The translations under genes were made by a program, and so were the position numbers. Of a stretch of 14,994 nucleotides of DNA, positions 1 to 7,699 are shown piece by piece. The stretch lies in assembly GCA_049653005.1 (NCBI GenBank), contig JBASFL010000052.1, forward strand, positions 1 through 14,994, read 5' to 3'. This DNA comes from UBA2334 sp049653005 (GTDB taxonomy: Bacteria; Pseudomonadota; Gammaproteobacteria; Burkholderiales; Burkholderiaceae_C). How positions within the stretch are numbered: position 1 is the first letter of the stretch; each line of letters begins with the position of its first letter. The notes below the pieces were generated by a model that ran no database searches, had not been told where the DNA came from, and was given only the letters and a program-made list of their open reading frames with translations.

Positions 1-48
1 CACCCCGGTGGGCCCGCCAAAACCGCGCAGGCAGGGGGCCAGCCATGA
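1..48 (+). CDS. C-terminal end of an upstream gene (partial)
   Basis: The first frame is open from the window edge to a TGA at 46-48, giving 15 codons ending in the residues AKTAQAGGQP. The stop overlaps the ATG of the cytochrome c gene (ATGA at 45-48), the arrangement expected for translationally coupled genes of one operon. The piece is too short to identify. Multi-haem cytochromes of the downstream type often sit beside membrane or molybdopterin dehydrogenase subunits, so a dehydrogenase subunit is a reasonable guess. That is inference from context only. Confidence 0.45.
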   Translation, partial: HPGGPAKTAQAGGQP

Positions 49-1334
49 ACCGCAGCCGTTTGTTGGGCCGCTGGCGTGTCGTGGCCACTGGTTTGGGTGG
101 GGTGCTGGCGGGTGTGGCGCTGTGGCTGGCGTGGCCTTCGTCGCCTGTGGCTGTGCCCGCTTCCGCTGTGGCCAGCGACCCCGCCACCGTCGAGCGCGGC
201 CGCTACTTGGCCACGCTGGGCAACTGCCAGCACTGCCACACGCCGCAGGGTGCCACGCCGTATGCGGGGGGCCGGGCGCTGGCCACCCCGTTTGGCACGG
301 TGTTCCCCCCCAACCTCACCCCCAGCGCCCAGGGGTTGGGCGGCTGGGGCGCGGGCGACTTCTGGCGCGCCCTGCACCACGGCCAGTCGCGCGACGGGCG
401 TTGGCTCACCCCCGCGTTCCCGTTTGCCAACACCACCCACGTCACCCGCGCCGACAGCGATGCCCTGTTTGCCTACCTGCAAAGCCTGCCGCCGGTGGAC
501 ACCCCTTCGCCGCCCCACCAACTGGCGTGGCCCTACAACACCCAAGCCGCGCTGAAGGTGTGGCGGGCCTTGTATTTCTCACCCGCCGAGGCCCAGCCGG
601 CCCCTGCGCCAGCCCAAGCCGAATGGGCGCGCGGCGCTTACCTGGTGCAGGGCCTGGGCCACTGCGGCGCCTGCCATGCCGAGCGCAACGCCCTTGGGGC
701 AAGCCCCGCCATGGCCGCGCTGGGCGGTGGGCTGGTGCCGGGGCAGGGCTGGTATGCCCCCTCGCTGACCGACCCCGCCGAGGGCGGGTTGCAAGACTGG
801 CCGCTGGCGCAAATCGTGGAACTTTTCCGCACGGGTCAAGCGGGGGGGCAATTCACCACCGGCCCCATGGCCGCCGTGGTGCAGCACAGCACCCAGCGCT
901 GGACGGACAGCGACTTGCAGGCCATGGCCACCTACCTGCAACAACTGCCGCGCACCGCCGCTGGGGCCGCCCGCACCGGGGCTGCACCCAGCGCCCGGCA
1001 GGCCGAGCTGGGGGCCAAGGTGTACGGCCAGCACTGTGCCCAGTGCCACGGCGAACAGGGCGAAGGCACGCGCCTGCCCAATGGCCGGTTTGCCTACCCA
1101 CCGCTGGCGGGCAGCCGGGCCGTCACCCTGGGCCCCACGGCCAACCTGGTGCAAACGGTGCTGCACGGCGGTTTCTCGGTCAGCAGCCCCAGTCAGCCGC
1201 GCCCGTTTGGCATGCCCCCATATGTGCTGGCGCTCAGCGACCCCGAGCTGGCCGCTGTGCTGACCCACCTGCGCACGCAATGGGGCAACACCGCCGCCCC
1301 GGTCACCGAGCTGGACGTGAAAGCCCTGCGCTGA
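45..1334 (+). CDS. membrane-anchored three-haem c-type cytochrome (dehydrogenase electron-transfer subunit)
   Basis: The 429-residue protein has one hydrophobic N-terminal segment (about 13-30) acting as a signal or anchor, then three cytochrome c domains. Haem-binding CxxCH motifs are at C61-H65, C207-H211 and C331-H335. M275 (in TGPM) and M390 (in FGMPPY) are likely axial ligands for haems two and three. At the matching place the first domain has a PAFPF motif, without Met. The order of three domains resembles the cytochrome subunits of quinoprotein alcohol/aldehyde dehydrogenases and of periplasmic molybdenum hydroxylases, which pass electrons from the catalytic subunit to the respiratory chain. 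The ATG overlaps the stop of the preceding gene, so its partner is probably just outside the window. The family is clear; the substrate of the complex cannot be told. Confidence 0.9.
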   Translation: MNRSRLLGRWRVVATGLGGVLAGVALWLAWPSSPVAVPASAVASDPATVERGRYLATLGNCQHCHTPQGATPYAGGRALATPFGTVFPPNLTPSAQGLGGWGAGDFWRALHHGQSRDGRWLTPAFPFANTTHVTRADSDALFAYLQSLPPVDTPSPPHQLAWPYNTQAALKVWRALYFSPAEAQPAPAPAQAEWARGAYLVQGLGHCGACHAERNALGASPAMAALGGGLVPGQGWYAPSLTDPAEGGLQDWPLAQIVELFRTGQAGGQFTTGPMAAVVQHSTQRWTDSDLQAMATYLQQLPRTAAGAARTGAAPSARQAELGAKVYGQHCAQCHGEQGEGTRLPNGRFAYPPLAGSRAVTLGPTANLVQTVLHGGFSVSSPSQPRPFGMPPYVLALSDPELAAVLTHLRTQWGNTAAPVTELDVKALR

Positions 1335-1388
1335 AACGCCGCCCGATACACTGCTTTTTTGAAAACCCCGCCGCAGGACACGCACCCC

Positions 1389-2444
1389 ATGGACACCCAG
1401 GAGGCTTACCACGAGTTGGGCCTGGACCCCACCGCCACCGACGCCCAGCTGAAAACCGCCTGGCGTCGGCTGGTGGCCGCCTGGCACCCCGACCGCAACA
1501 CCGCCACCGACGCTTTGCAGCGCATGCAGGCCATCAACAAGGCCTACCAGCACATCCGCCAGGTGCGCGACGGCGGCGGCGAAGGCGAAGAAGCCCCGCC
1601 CACCGCCGGGCCATCCCCAGCGCCCGAGCCTGCGCCGGAAACCCAATCCAAAGCCCACACCGAGCCAGAAGCCGAGAGTTCCCACCCACCCCAGGTACAC
1701 ACCGTGCGCCTGGGTTTGGAAGACGCCTTGCTGGGCTGCACCCGCAGCCTGCGCGGTCACTTCACCCACACCTGCACCACCTGCGTGGGCACCGGCCAAC
1801 GCGTGCTGGCCCAGGCGTGTGGCACCTGCCGGGGCAGCGGTGCCATCCGCAAACCCACGCTGTTTGGCTGGCTGTGGAACGAAGAAGGCTGCGCCGACTG
1901 CGGCGGCGACGGCCGCCAGCGCGCGGCCTGCGACGCCTGCCACAGCACCGGCGAGGTGCAAGTGGCCTACCACCGACGCGTGCGTTTGCCCTCGGGCATG
2001 CGCCACGGCGATGTGTTGGCCGTGCCCCCGTCCCGCCAGGGCGGGGCGGACACGGGGTTGGAGCTGCGGGTGGAGGTGGCACCACACCCCTTTTTCACGC
2101 TGGACGAACAAGGCGTGCTGCGCTGCGACATGCCGGTGAACGGCTACGCCTGGATGACCGGGCGCTGGGTGGAAGTGCCCACGCCCGATGGTTTGCAGCA
2201 GATGCGCCTGAACCGCGATGCCCTGGTCTACCGCCTGGGGGGCAAGGGTTTTCCGGCCACCCACAACGGCCCCCGGGGCGACTTCATCGTCAAAGTGCAG
2301 CCCGTGTTCCCCCCGCAAGACGACCCCGAGCAAGAGGCGCTTTGGGCACAGCTGATCGAGGCCAGTCAGCGCACCGCAGAGGGCGATCCCGCAAACCCCC
2401 TGGGCGAATGGCAGCAGCGGCTGAAGGCGTGGAAGGTGGGCTGA
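1389..2444 (+). CDS. DnaJ-like co-chaperone with J domain and divergent zinc-finger core
   Basis: The product is 351 residues from the ATG at 1389, preceded by AGGA about ten bases upstream; an in-frame TTG at 1359 is a less likely start. Residues 1-60 form a J domain with the HPD motif at 33-35, which stimulates DnaK ATPase in this family. Residues 61-102 are rich in Pro, Ala and Glu and replace the usual Gly/Phe linker. Four Cys pairs follow, at C129/C132, C144/C147, C168/C171 and C181/C184. Their spacing matches the DnaJ CxxCxGxG zinc centre, although the last reads CDACHSTG. A C-terminal peptide-binding-like region follows to about residue 308. It is not the canonical dnaJ, which is normally longer, has a Gly/Phe linker and is linked to dnaK; it looks like an accessory type I J protein. 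Its stop lies 12 bp from that of convergent earP. Confidence 0.85.
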   Translation: MDTQEAYHELGLDPTATDAQLKTAWRRLVAAWHPDRNTATDALQRMQAINKAYQHIRQVRDGGGEGEEAPPTAGPSPAPEPAPETQSKAHTEPEAESSHPPQVHTVRLGLEDALLGCTRSLRGHFTHTCTTCVGTGQRVLAQACGTCRGSGAIRKPTLFGWLWNEEGCADCGGDGRQRAACDACHSTGEVQVAYHRRVRLPSGMRHGDVLAVPPSRQGGADTGLELRVEVAPHPFFTLDEQGVLRCDMPVNGYAWMTGRWVEVPTPDGLQQMRLNRDALVYRLGGKGFPATHNGPRGDFIVKVQPVFPPQDDPEQEALWAQLIEASQRTAEGDPANPLGEWQQRLKAWKVG

Positions 2445-2456
2445 CCCAGGGCGTGT

Positions 2457-3596
2457 TCAGGGCCGCGTCACGTGGTGCAACAGCTGGCTCACCAAATCAG
2501 GCTGCGCCGCCAGCCGCGAACGCGCGGCCTGCACGGTGGCGCGGTGGGGGCCCGCCTCTGGCAACACAAAGGGTTGGGCATCGGTGCCGTTCCACTGGTG
2601 GTGGGCGGTGCGCACGTCGGCCGGGGCTTGCAGCCAGTCCAGAAACGCGTCGAGCTTGGCCCAGTGTGCGCCGTCGTCTTGGGGGTAGATGTGCCAGATG
2701 AAGGGCTGGCCCGCCCACAGGGCGCGCACCAGCGAGTCTTCGCCGCGCACAAAGTTGAGGTCGCAGGCCCACAGCAGTTCGTCAAACCCGGGTTGGGGCA
2801 ATGCGTGCAAGGGGTGCAGCCGCAGCGCGCCGTGGCCGGTCCTGGCCCAACCCAAGGCTTGCACCGCCTGGGCCACGGCCTGGGCAGGCCGCCCGGGCGT
2901 GACCAGCAGCCGGGTGGGCTGTTCACCCCCCGCCAGCGATTGCAGCAGGGCGGGCAGGGCTGGGGGCTCGTAGCAAAACAGGCTGGCCAGTTGTTCGCCC
3001 TGCCAGGGCACGCCGTGGGCCGGCAGCCAGGCGCGGCGGTCGAAGCGGGCCTGGCGTGTGTCCAGGTCGGGTTCGCGCAACAGACCGCCGGTGCCCTCGG
3101 TGAAGCCGGGGTAGAAGAAATGTTTGGTGCGCCCGGCGGCGGGCCCGCGCATCACGGGCGAGGGCAGGCCGTGGCAGCGGCGCGCGTAGGGCTCGGCCGT
3201 CAGGTACTCCAGGTTGATCCATGCCGGTGTTTTTGGGCTTTTTTGGCACCCAGCGCTTGATGGTATTGAAAAGTTTGCTACGAACGGTTCCTCAATGTCG
3301 CAGCCAAAAGCCTCCACCCACACGTCGCTGGGGGGCAGGTCTTGCAAGGCCGTGGGGTTGGCCGACAGGGCCCAGGGCAACACTTGCACACCGGGGGCGC
3401 CGTGTGGGGCCATCCAGGCCAGTGCGCTGGCATCGTCCACCCACAGGCGCACGCGGTGGCCCAGGTCGCCCAGTTGGCGGCTGAGCCGCCAGCACACCCC
3501 CAGGTCGCCGTGGTTGTCGATGACGCGGCAAAACACGTCCCACAGCAAGGGGGCACGGGGTGGCGGTGGGGTGTTGGGGGCAAGGCAGGCAGGCAT
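2457..3596 (-). CDS. earP: EF-P arginine rhamnosyltransferase EarP
   Basis: EarP transfers rhamnose from dTDP-rhamnose to a conserved arginine of elongation factor P, which then relieves ribosome stalling at polyproline runs. The 379-residue protein shows the family hallmarks: WDVFCRVIDNHGDLGVCWRL near the N-terminus, with D27 and D31 matching the DNxGD catalytic aspartates, WINLEYL at 126-132, and RGEDS at 284-288 in the nucleotide-sugar site, followed by PFIWHIYPQ. I chose the ATG at 3596; upstream ATGs at 3617 and 3644 would overlap uvrC. Residues 106-124 are encoded by a dispersed repeat that lengthens the loop before WINLEYL. The partner gene efp is not in this window, although earP and efp are often neighbours. 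The gene is divergent from uvrC and convergent with the DnaJ-like gene. Confidence 0.93.
   Translation of the reverse strand: MPACLAPNTPPPPRAPLLWDVFCRVIDNHGDLGVCWRLSRQLGDLGHRVRLWVDDASALAWMAPHGAPGVQVLPWALSANPTALQDLPPSDVWVEAFGCDIEEPFVANFSIPSSAGCQKSPKTPAWINLEYLTAEPYARRCHGLPSPVMRGPAAGRTKHFFYPGFTEGTGGLLREPDLDTRQARFDRRAWLPAHGVPWQGEQLASLFCYEPPALPALLQSLAGGEQPTRLLVTPGRPAQAVAQAVQALGWARTGHGALRLHPLHALPQPGFDELLWACDLNFVRGEDSLVRALWAGQPFIWHIYPQDDGAHWAKLDAFLDWLQAPADVRTAHHQWNGTDAQPFVLPEAGPHRATVQAARSRLAAQPDLVSQLLHHVTRP
3237..3280 (-). repeat. dispersed 44-bp repeat, copy A, inside earP
   Basis: Read on the minus strand this segment begins TAGCAAACT, has AAGCGCTGG in the middle and ends AAAAAAGC. The same three blocks occur with identical spacing at 13725-13768 on the plus strand; I count 33 of 44 positions identical without gaps. 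Here it is translated as part of EarP (about residues 106-120). It resembles short repeats I associate with Comamonadaceae genomes, but copy number could not be tested. Confidence 0.7.
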
Positions 3597-3615
3597 GGCG
3601 CGACACAATACAGCC

Positions 3616-5616
3616 ATGTCTGACCCGACCCCCTTTACCGACACCGTCCCCCCCGCACCCGCGCACCCCGAGGCGCTGCTGCGCGAGGTGGCCGCCTTGC
3701 CTGCGTTGCCCGGTGTGTACCGCTACTTTGACGAGGGCGGCCAGGTGCTTTACGTGGGCAAAGCGCGCAATTTGAAGAAGCGGGTGTCCACCTATTTCCA
3801 GCGCAACCACGACGGCACGCGCATCGGCCACATGGTCAGCCGCATCGTGCGCATGGAAACCACGGTGGTGCGCTCTGAGGCCGAGGCGCTGCTGCTGGAA
3901 AACAACCTCATCAAGACGTTGAACCCGAAGTTCAACATCCTGTTTCGCGACGACAAAAGCTACCCCTACCTGCGCGTGGGCCGCCTGCCCGTGTTGCACG
4001 GCACCGATGCATCGGTGCTGGGCGGGCCCGCCAGCCCCACCGACTACCCGCGCATGTCGTATTACCGGGGCGCGGTGGACAAAAAGCACCAGTATTTCGG
4101 CCCCTACCCCAGCGCCTGGGCGGTGAAGGAAACCATCCAGCTCATGCAAAAGGTGTTCAGGCTGCGCACCTGCGAAGACACGGTGTTTGCCAACCGCACG
4201 CGCCCTTGTTTGCTCTACCAGATCAAGCGCTGCACGGGGCCGTGTGTGCATGCCATCAGCGTGGCCGACTACACGGCCGATGCCCGCCGCGCCGCCAACT
4301 TTCTGAACGGCGACACCCAGACCGTGCTCGACGAAATGCAGGCCCGCATGATGGCCCACGCCGACCGGCTGGAGTTCGAACAGGCCGCCGAGGTGCGCAA
4401 CCAGGTCACGGCGCTGTCGCGCGTGTTGCACCAGCAGGCAGTGGACAACGTGTCCGACAAAGACGTGGACGTGTTGGCCGTGCGCATCCAGGGCGGGCGC
4501 GCGTGTGTGAACCTGGCCATGGTGCGCGGCGGCCGCCACCTGGGCGACCGGCCGTATTTCCCGGTGCACGTCGAAGACGCGGTGACCTGGGCCGAGGGCG
4601 ACGAGGCCGCCTCTTCTGCCGATGCGTCTGACCTGGCCCAGCGCGTGCTGGAGGCCTTCATTGCCCAGCACTACACCCAAACCCCGCCGCCGCCCATTCT
4701 GGTGGTGGGCGCGCCGGTGAACACCGGTTTGCTGGACCTGCTGACCGAACAGTCCGGGTTGAAGGTGAGCGCCGTGGTCAACCCGCGCGAACACCGCCGC
4801 ATTTGGCTGGACATGGCGCAAACCAACGCCGACTTGCAACTGGCCCGCCTGTTGGCCGACGAGGGTTCGCAACAGGCCCGCACCCGTGCACTGGCCCAGG
4901 CCATGGACTTGGCCCTGGACGACTTGGCCAACCTGCGCATCGAGTGTTTTGACATTTCGCACACGGCGGGCGAGTCCACCCAGGCCAGTTGCGTGGTGTT
5001 TGAGGGCCACCAGATGCAAAGCGCGCAATACCGCCGCTACAACATCGACGGCATCACCCCCGGCGACGACTACGCGGCCATGCGCCAGGTGCTGCTGCGC
5101 CGCTACGGCAAACTGGCCGAAGCGCTGCGCGAAAGCGGGGGGCAAGCGGGCAGCAGCGCCGCCCAGCGCCTGCCCGACCTGGTGCTGGTGGACGGCGGCA
5201 AAGGCCAGGTGAGCATGGCGCGCGACGTGTTCGAGCAACTGGGGCTGGACCTGTCGCTCATCGCCGGTGTGGAAAAAGGCGAGGGCCGCAAAGTGGGCCT
5301 GGAAGAGCTGGTGTTTGCCGACGGGCGCGACAAGGTGTACCTGGGCAAAGACTCTGCCGCCCTCATGCTGGTGGCGCAAATTCGCGACGAGGCGCACCGT
5401 TTCGCCATCACAGGCATGCGCAGCCAGCGCGCCAAGGTGCGCACCGGCGGCAGCAAGCTGGAAGACATTGCCGGTGTGGGCCCCAAGCGCCGGGCCAAGC
5501 TGCTGCAGCGCTTTGGCGGGGTGCGCGGCGTGGCATCCGCCAGCGTGGAAGACCTGATGACGGTGGACGGCATCTCGGCCGACCTGGCCGACACCATCTA
5601 CCGCGCCCTGCACTGA
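3616..5616 (+). CDS. uvrC: UvrABC excinuclease subunit C
   Basis: UvrC makes the dual incisions of nucleotide excision repair after UvrA2B has located the lesion. The 666-residue protein carries the N-terminal GIY-YIG nuclease (GVY at 33-35, LYVG at 45-48, catalytic Glu in ALLLEN at 91-96). Cysteines C186, C198, C206 and C210 have the spacing reported for the iron-sulfur cluster site of E. coli UvrC. A UVR helix pair that contacts UvrB lies around 235-270. The RNase H-like nuclease half has FDISH at 445-449 and VDGGKGQ at 525-531, and two helix-hairpin-helix motifs fill 613-666. The ATG at 3616 is chosen because conserved sequence begins at about residue 22; the open frame extends upstream only as an antisense shadow of earP. 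No clear Shine-Dalgarno sequence is visible. pgsA follows 23 bp downstream. Confidence 0.97.
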   Translation: MSDPTPFTDTVPPAPAHPEALLREVAALPALPGVYRYFDEGGQVLYVGKARNLKKRVSTYFQRNHDGTRIGHMVSRIVRMETTVVRSEAEALLLENNLIKTLNPKFNILFRDDKSYPYLRVGRLPVLHGTDASVLGGPASPTDYPRMSYYRGAVDKKHQYFGPYPSAWAVKETIQLMQKVFRLRTCEDTVFANRTRPCLLYQIKRCTGPCVHAISVADYTADARRAANFLNGDTQTVLDEMQARMMAHADRLEFEQAAEVRNQVTALSRVLHQQAVDNVSDKDVDVLAVRIQGGRACVNLAMVRGGRHLGDRPYFPVHVEDAVTWAEGDEAASSADASDLAQRVLEAFIAQHYTQTPPPPILVVGAPVNTGLLDLLTEQSGLKVSAVVNPREHRRIWLDMAQTNADLQLARLLADEGSQQARTRALAQAMDLALDDLANLRIECFDISHTAGESTQASCVVFEGHQMQSAQYRRYNIDGITPGDDYAAMRQVLLRRYGKLAEALRESGGQAGSSAAQRLPDLVLVDGGKGQVSMARDVFEQLGLDLSLIAGVEKGEGRKVGLEELVFADGRDKVYLGKDSAALMLVAQIRDEAHRFAITGMRSQRAKVRTGGSKLEDIAGVGPKRRAKLLQRFGGVRGVASASVEDLMTVDGISADLADTIYRALH

Positions 5617-5639
5617 GCCCGCTGGTGAATAATCCGCCC

Positions 5640-6209
5640 ATGTTCTTCAACCTTCCCACCCTGCTCACCTGGGCCCGCATCGTGGCCATTCCGCTCATCG
5701 TGGGGGTGTTTTACGTGCAGGGCATGGACATGGCCATGCGCAACCTGGTGGCCACGGTCATGTTTGTGGTGTTTGCCGCCACCGATTGGGCCGACGGCTA
5801 CCTGGCCCGCAAGCTGAACCAGACCTCGGCCTTCGGGGCGTTTCTCGACCCCGTGGCCGACAAGTTTCTGGTGTGCGCCAGCCTGCTGGTGCTGGTGCAC
5901 CTGGAGCGGGCCGATGTGTTCGTGGCGCTCATCATCATCGGCCGTGAAATCGCCATTTCGTCGCTGCGCGAGTGGATGGCCATCATCGGCGCCACCAAAA
6001 GCGTGGCCGTGCACATGGTGGGCAAGCTCAAAACCACGGTGCAAATGGTGGCCATTCCGTTTTTGCTTTACGACGGTGTGTTGTTCGGCTCGGTGGACAC
6101 CGCCGTGTGGGGCCACTGGCTGATTTGGGCGTCCGCCGTGCTCACCGTGTGGTCGATGGTGTATTACCTGCAAAAAGCCCTGCCCGAAATCAAAGCACGT
6201 TCCAAATGA
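5640..6209 (+). CDS. pgsA: CDP-diacylglycerol--glycerol-3-phosphate 3-phosphatidyltransferase
   Basis: PgsA makes phosphatidylglycerophosphate from CDP-diacylglycerol and glycerol 3-phosphate, the committed step to phosphatidylglycerol and cardiolipin, in the inner membrane. The 189-residue protein begins FFNLPTLLTWARIVAIPLI as expected for the family. It holds the full CDP-alcohol phosphotransferase motif: D52 G53, A56 R57, G66, D70 and D74. Several hydrophobic membrane segments follow. I start at the ATG at 5640; a GTG at 5625 is in frame but adds five non-conserved residues. It lies directly behind uvrC, a pairing common in proteobacteria, and its last codons overlap the EamA transporter gene. 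Confidence 0.95.
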   Translation: MFFNLPTLLTWARIVAIPLIVGVFYVQGMDMAMRNLVATVMFVVFAATDWADGYLARKLNQTSAFGAFLDPVADKFLVCASLLVLVHLERADVFVALIIIGREIAISSLREWMAIIGATKSVAVHMVGKLKTTVQMVAIPFLLYDGVLFGSVDTAVWGHWLIWASAVLTVWSMVYYLQKALPEIKARSK

Positions 6210-7135
6210 GCGGCGCGGTGTCAGCGGGTGGTGGCGCAACCACCACTTGGTTGCGGGCCATGCCTGCGGTGTTTGTACTTATTTGGAGCACGGGCTTCAT
6301 CGTGGCGCGTTACGGCATGCCCCACGCGCCTCCGTTTTCATTCCTTGCCGTGCGCTACGCGCTGTCCATCGCCTGCTTTTTGCCCTGGATTGTGTGGGCC
6401 AGGGTGCGCTGGCCCAGCGGGGGTGCCCAGTGGGGCCACCTGGCCGTCACCGGCGTGCTGATGCATGCCGTGTACCTGGGGGGCGTGTGGGCGGCGGTCA
6501 AAGCCGGTATGGGTTCTGGCCTGTCGGCGCTGGTGGTGGGGCTGCAGCCGGTGCTGACGGCGGTGTGGCTGTCGGCCACGGTGGCCCCCAACGGGGGGCA
6601 TGGCAAAGTGTCGCGTCGCCAATGGTTGGGGCTGGTGCTGGGTTTTATGGGGCTGGTGCTGGTGGTCTCGCGCAAATTTGGCAGCGGTGGGCCCGGCGAC
6701 CAAGCCACTTGGCTGAACCTGTCTTTCGCGGTAGCGGCGTTGCTGGGCATCACGGCAGGCACGCTGTATCAGAAGCGTTTCGTGGCCCCTTGCGACGTGC
6801 GCACCGCCAACACCGTGCAGCTGGGGGCTGCCCTGGCTTTCACCCTGCCGCTGGCGTTGTGGGAGCCCGAAGCCATGCGCTGGAACAGCGAGTTGGCCGG
6901 TGCCATGGCCTGGTCGGTGCTGGGGTTGACCCTGGGCGGCAGTTCGCTGCTGTATGTGCTGATTCAGCGCGGCGCAGCGGCGTCTGTCACCAGCCTGATG
7001 TACCTGGTGCCCCCGTGCACGGCCGGGCTGGCATGGCTGTTGTTTGACGAGCCGATCACCCTCACCACCCTGGCGGGCACCGTGCTCACGGCGCTGGGTG
7101 TGGGTTTGGTGGTGCGCCCAGCCCGCACCGTGTGA
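6206..7135 (+). CDS. EamA/DMT-superfamily transporter
   Basis: The 309-residue protein is almost entirely hydrophobic, with about ten predicted membrane segments in two similar halves, as in the drug/metabolite transporter superfamily. Family features include the opening IWSTGFIVARYG, the segment SALVVGLQPVLTAV that ends the first half, and SLMYLVPPCTAGLAWLLFDEP near the C-terminus. Members export amino acids, metabolites or drugs; the substrate here cannot be told. The ATG at 6206 overlaps the pgsA stop (ATGA), which points to co-transcription and coupled translation with pgsA. The longer open frame that begins at 5972 is an out-of-frame extension through pgsA and is not used. Confidence 0.9.
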   Translation: MSGAVSAGGGATTTWLRAMPAVFVLIWSTGFIVARYGMPHAPPFSFLAVRYALSIACFLPWIVWARVRWPSGGAQWGHLAVTGVLMHAVYLGGVWAAVKAGMGSGLSALVVGLQPVLTAVWLSATVAPNGGHGKVSRRQWLGLVLGFMGLVLVVSRKFGSGGPGDQATWLNLSFAVAALLGITAGTLYQKRFVAPCDVRTANTVQLGAALAFTLPLALWEPEAMRWNSELAGAMAWSVLGLTLGGSSLLYVLIQRGAAASVTSLMYLVPPCTAGLAWLLFDEPITLTTLAGTVLTALGVGLVVRPARTV

Positions 7136-7161
7136 CGGGGCGTGGGCTGGGGCCTGACACC

Positions 7162-7185
7162 GGGCTGGCGGCCCTTGCTTTTTTT
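7162..7185 (+). terminator. possible terminator after the uvrC-pgsA-EamA run
   Basis: A short GC stem (GGGC at 7162-7165, GCCC at 7171-7174) is followed within four bases by seven T's (7179-7185). The stem is only four pairs, so termination efficiency is uncertain. A second hairpin without a T-run (TGCCGC at 7190-7195, GCGGCA at 7201-7206) lies immediately after it, in the leader of the HU gene. Confidence 0.4.
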
Positions 7186-7218
7186 CAGGTGCCGCCGGAT
7201 GCGGCAGGGGTATGCGTC

Positions 7219-7224
7219 TAGAAT
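7219..7224 (+). promoter_or_regulatory. candidate -10 element for the HU gene
   Basis: TAGAAT matches the sigma-70 -10 consensus at five of six positions and stands out in GC-rich DNA, just downstream of the probable terminator and 87 bp before the HU start. No good -35 hexamer is seen at 16-18 bp spacing, so this is a weak call. Confidence 0.3.
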
Positions 7225-7310
7225 TCGCGTCCTTGAAATCCAGACACCCCGGGGGGCTGGTGGCATTGGCCACCGACCGACCCGTTTTACCCCAGACAGA
7301 GGGAATTTTT

Positions 7311-7583
7311 GTGAACAAAACCGAACTGATCGACCAAATTGCCAACGATGCTGACATTTCCAAAGCATCGGCCACCCGCGCCCTGGATTCCGCCTTGGCC
7401 GCCATCGCCGCTACTCTGAAAATGGGCGGTTCCGTGTCTTTGGTGGGCTTCGGCACTTTCGAAGTGGGCCAGCGTGCTGCCCGTGCCGGTCGCAACCCCC
7501 GCACTGGCGAGTCGATTAAAATCGAAGAAGCCAAAGTCCCCAAGTTCCGCGCAGGCAAGGCATTGAAAGACGCCCTGAACTGA
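7311..7583 (+). CDS. hup: DNA-binding protein HU
   Basis: HU is a small nucleoid protein that bends and wraps DNA as a dimer. The product is 90 residues, the family length, starting at GTG (7311) with NKTELIDQIA; GAGGGAA lies about six bases upstream as ribosome binding site. The bacterial DNA-binding signature GFGTFEVGQRAARAGRNPRTG spans about 47-67, forming the arm that enters the minor groove. An in-frame ATG at 7212 would add 33 residues absent from the family, so it is rejected. A strong terminator follows, making this a single-gene unit upstream of ppiD, as is usual. HU and IHF subunits are related; the short N-terminus and RNPRTG arm favour HU. Confidence 0.95.
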   Translation: MNKTELIDQIANDADISKASATRALDSALAAIAATLKMGGSVSLVGFGTFEVGQRAARAGRNPRTGESIKIEEAKVPKFRAGKALKDALN

Positions 7584-7634
7584 GCCTTGAGGCAAACGAG
7601 TTTGAGTTGGGGCCCACCACCGACCCCACACCGA

Positions 7635-7658
7635 GGCGAACGCAAGTTCGCCTTTTTT
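7635..7658 (+). terminator. rho-independent terminator of the HU gene
   Basis: A perfect seven-pair stem (GGCGAAC at 7635-7641, GTTCGCC at 7646-7652) closes a GCAA tetraloop and is followed by six T's. It lies 52 bp after the HU stop and 42 bp before ppiD. Confidence 0.9.
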
Positions 7659-7699
7659 GTTGATACCCCCCGCAGCTTTCCACCGACAGGACGCGACGC

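Noticed and set aside
8..2701. 897-codon open frame across the cytochrome and DnaJ-like genes
   Set aside because: It is out of frame with both recognisable genes, is full of Arg, Pro, Gly and His as expected of a GC-rich shadow frame, and has no domain I can see.
3292..5613. 773-codon minus-strand open frame opposite uvrC
   Set aside because: It is antisense to an intact, well-conserved uvrC, and its His/Gln/Val/Gly-rich translation is typical of a reverse-strand shadow.
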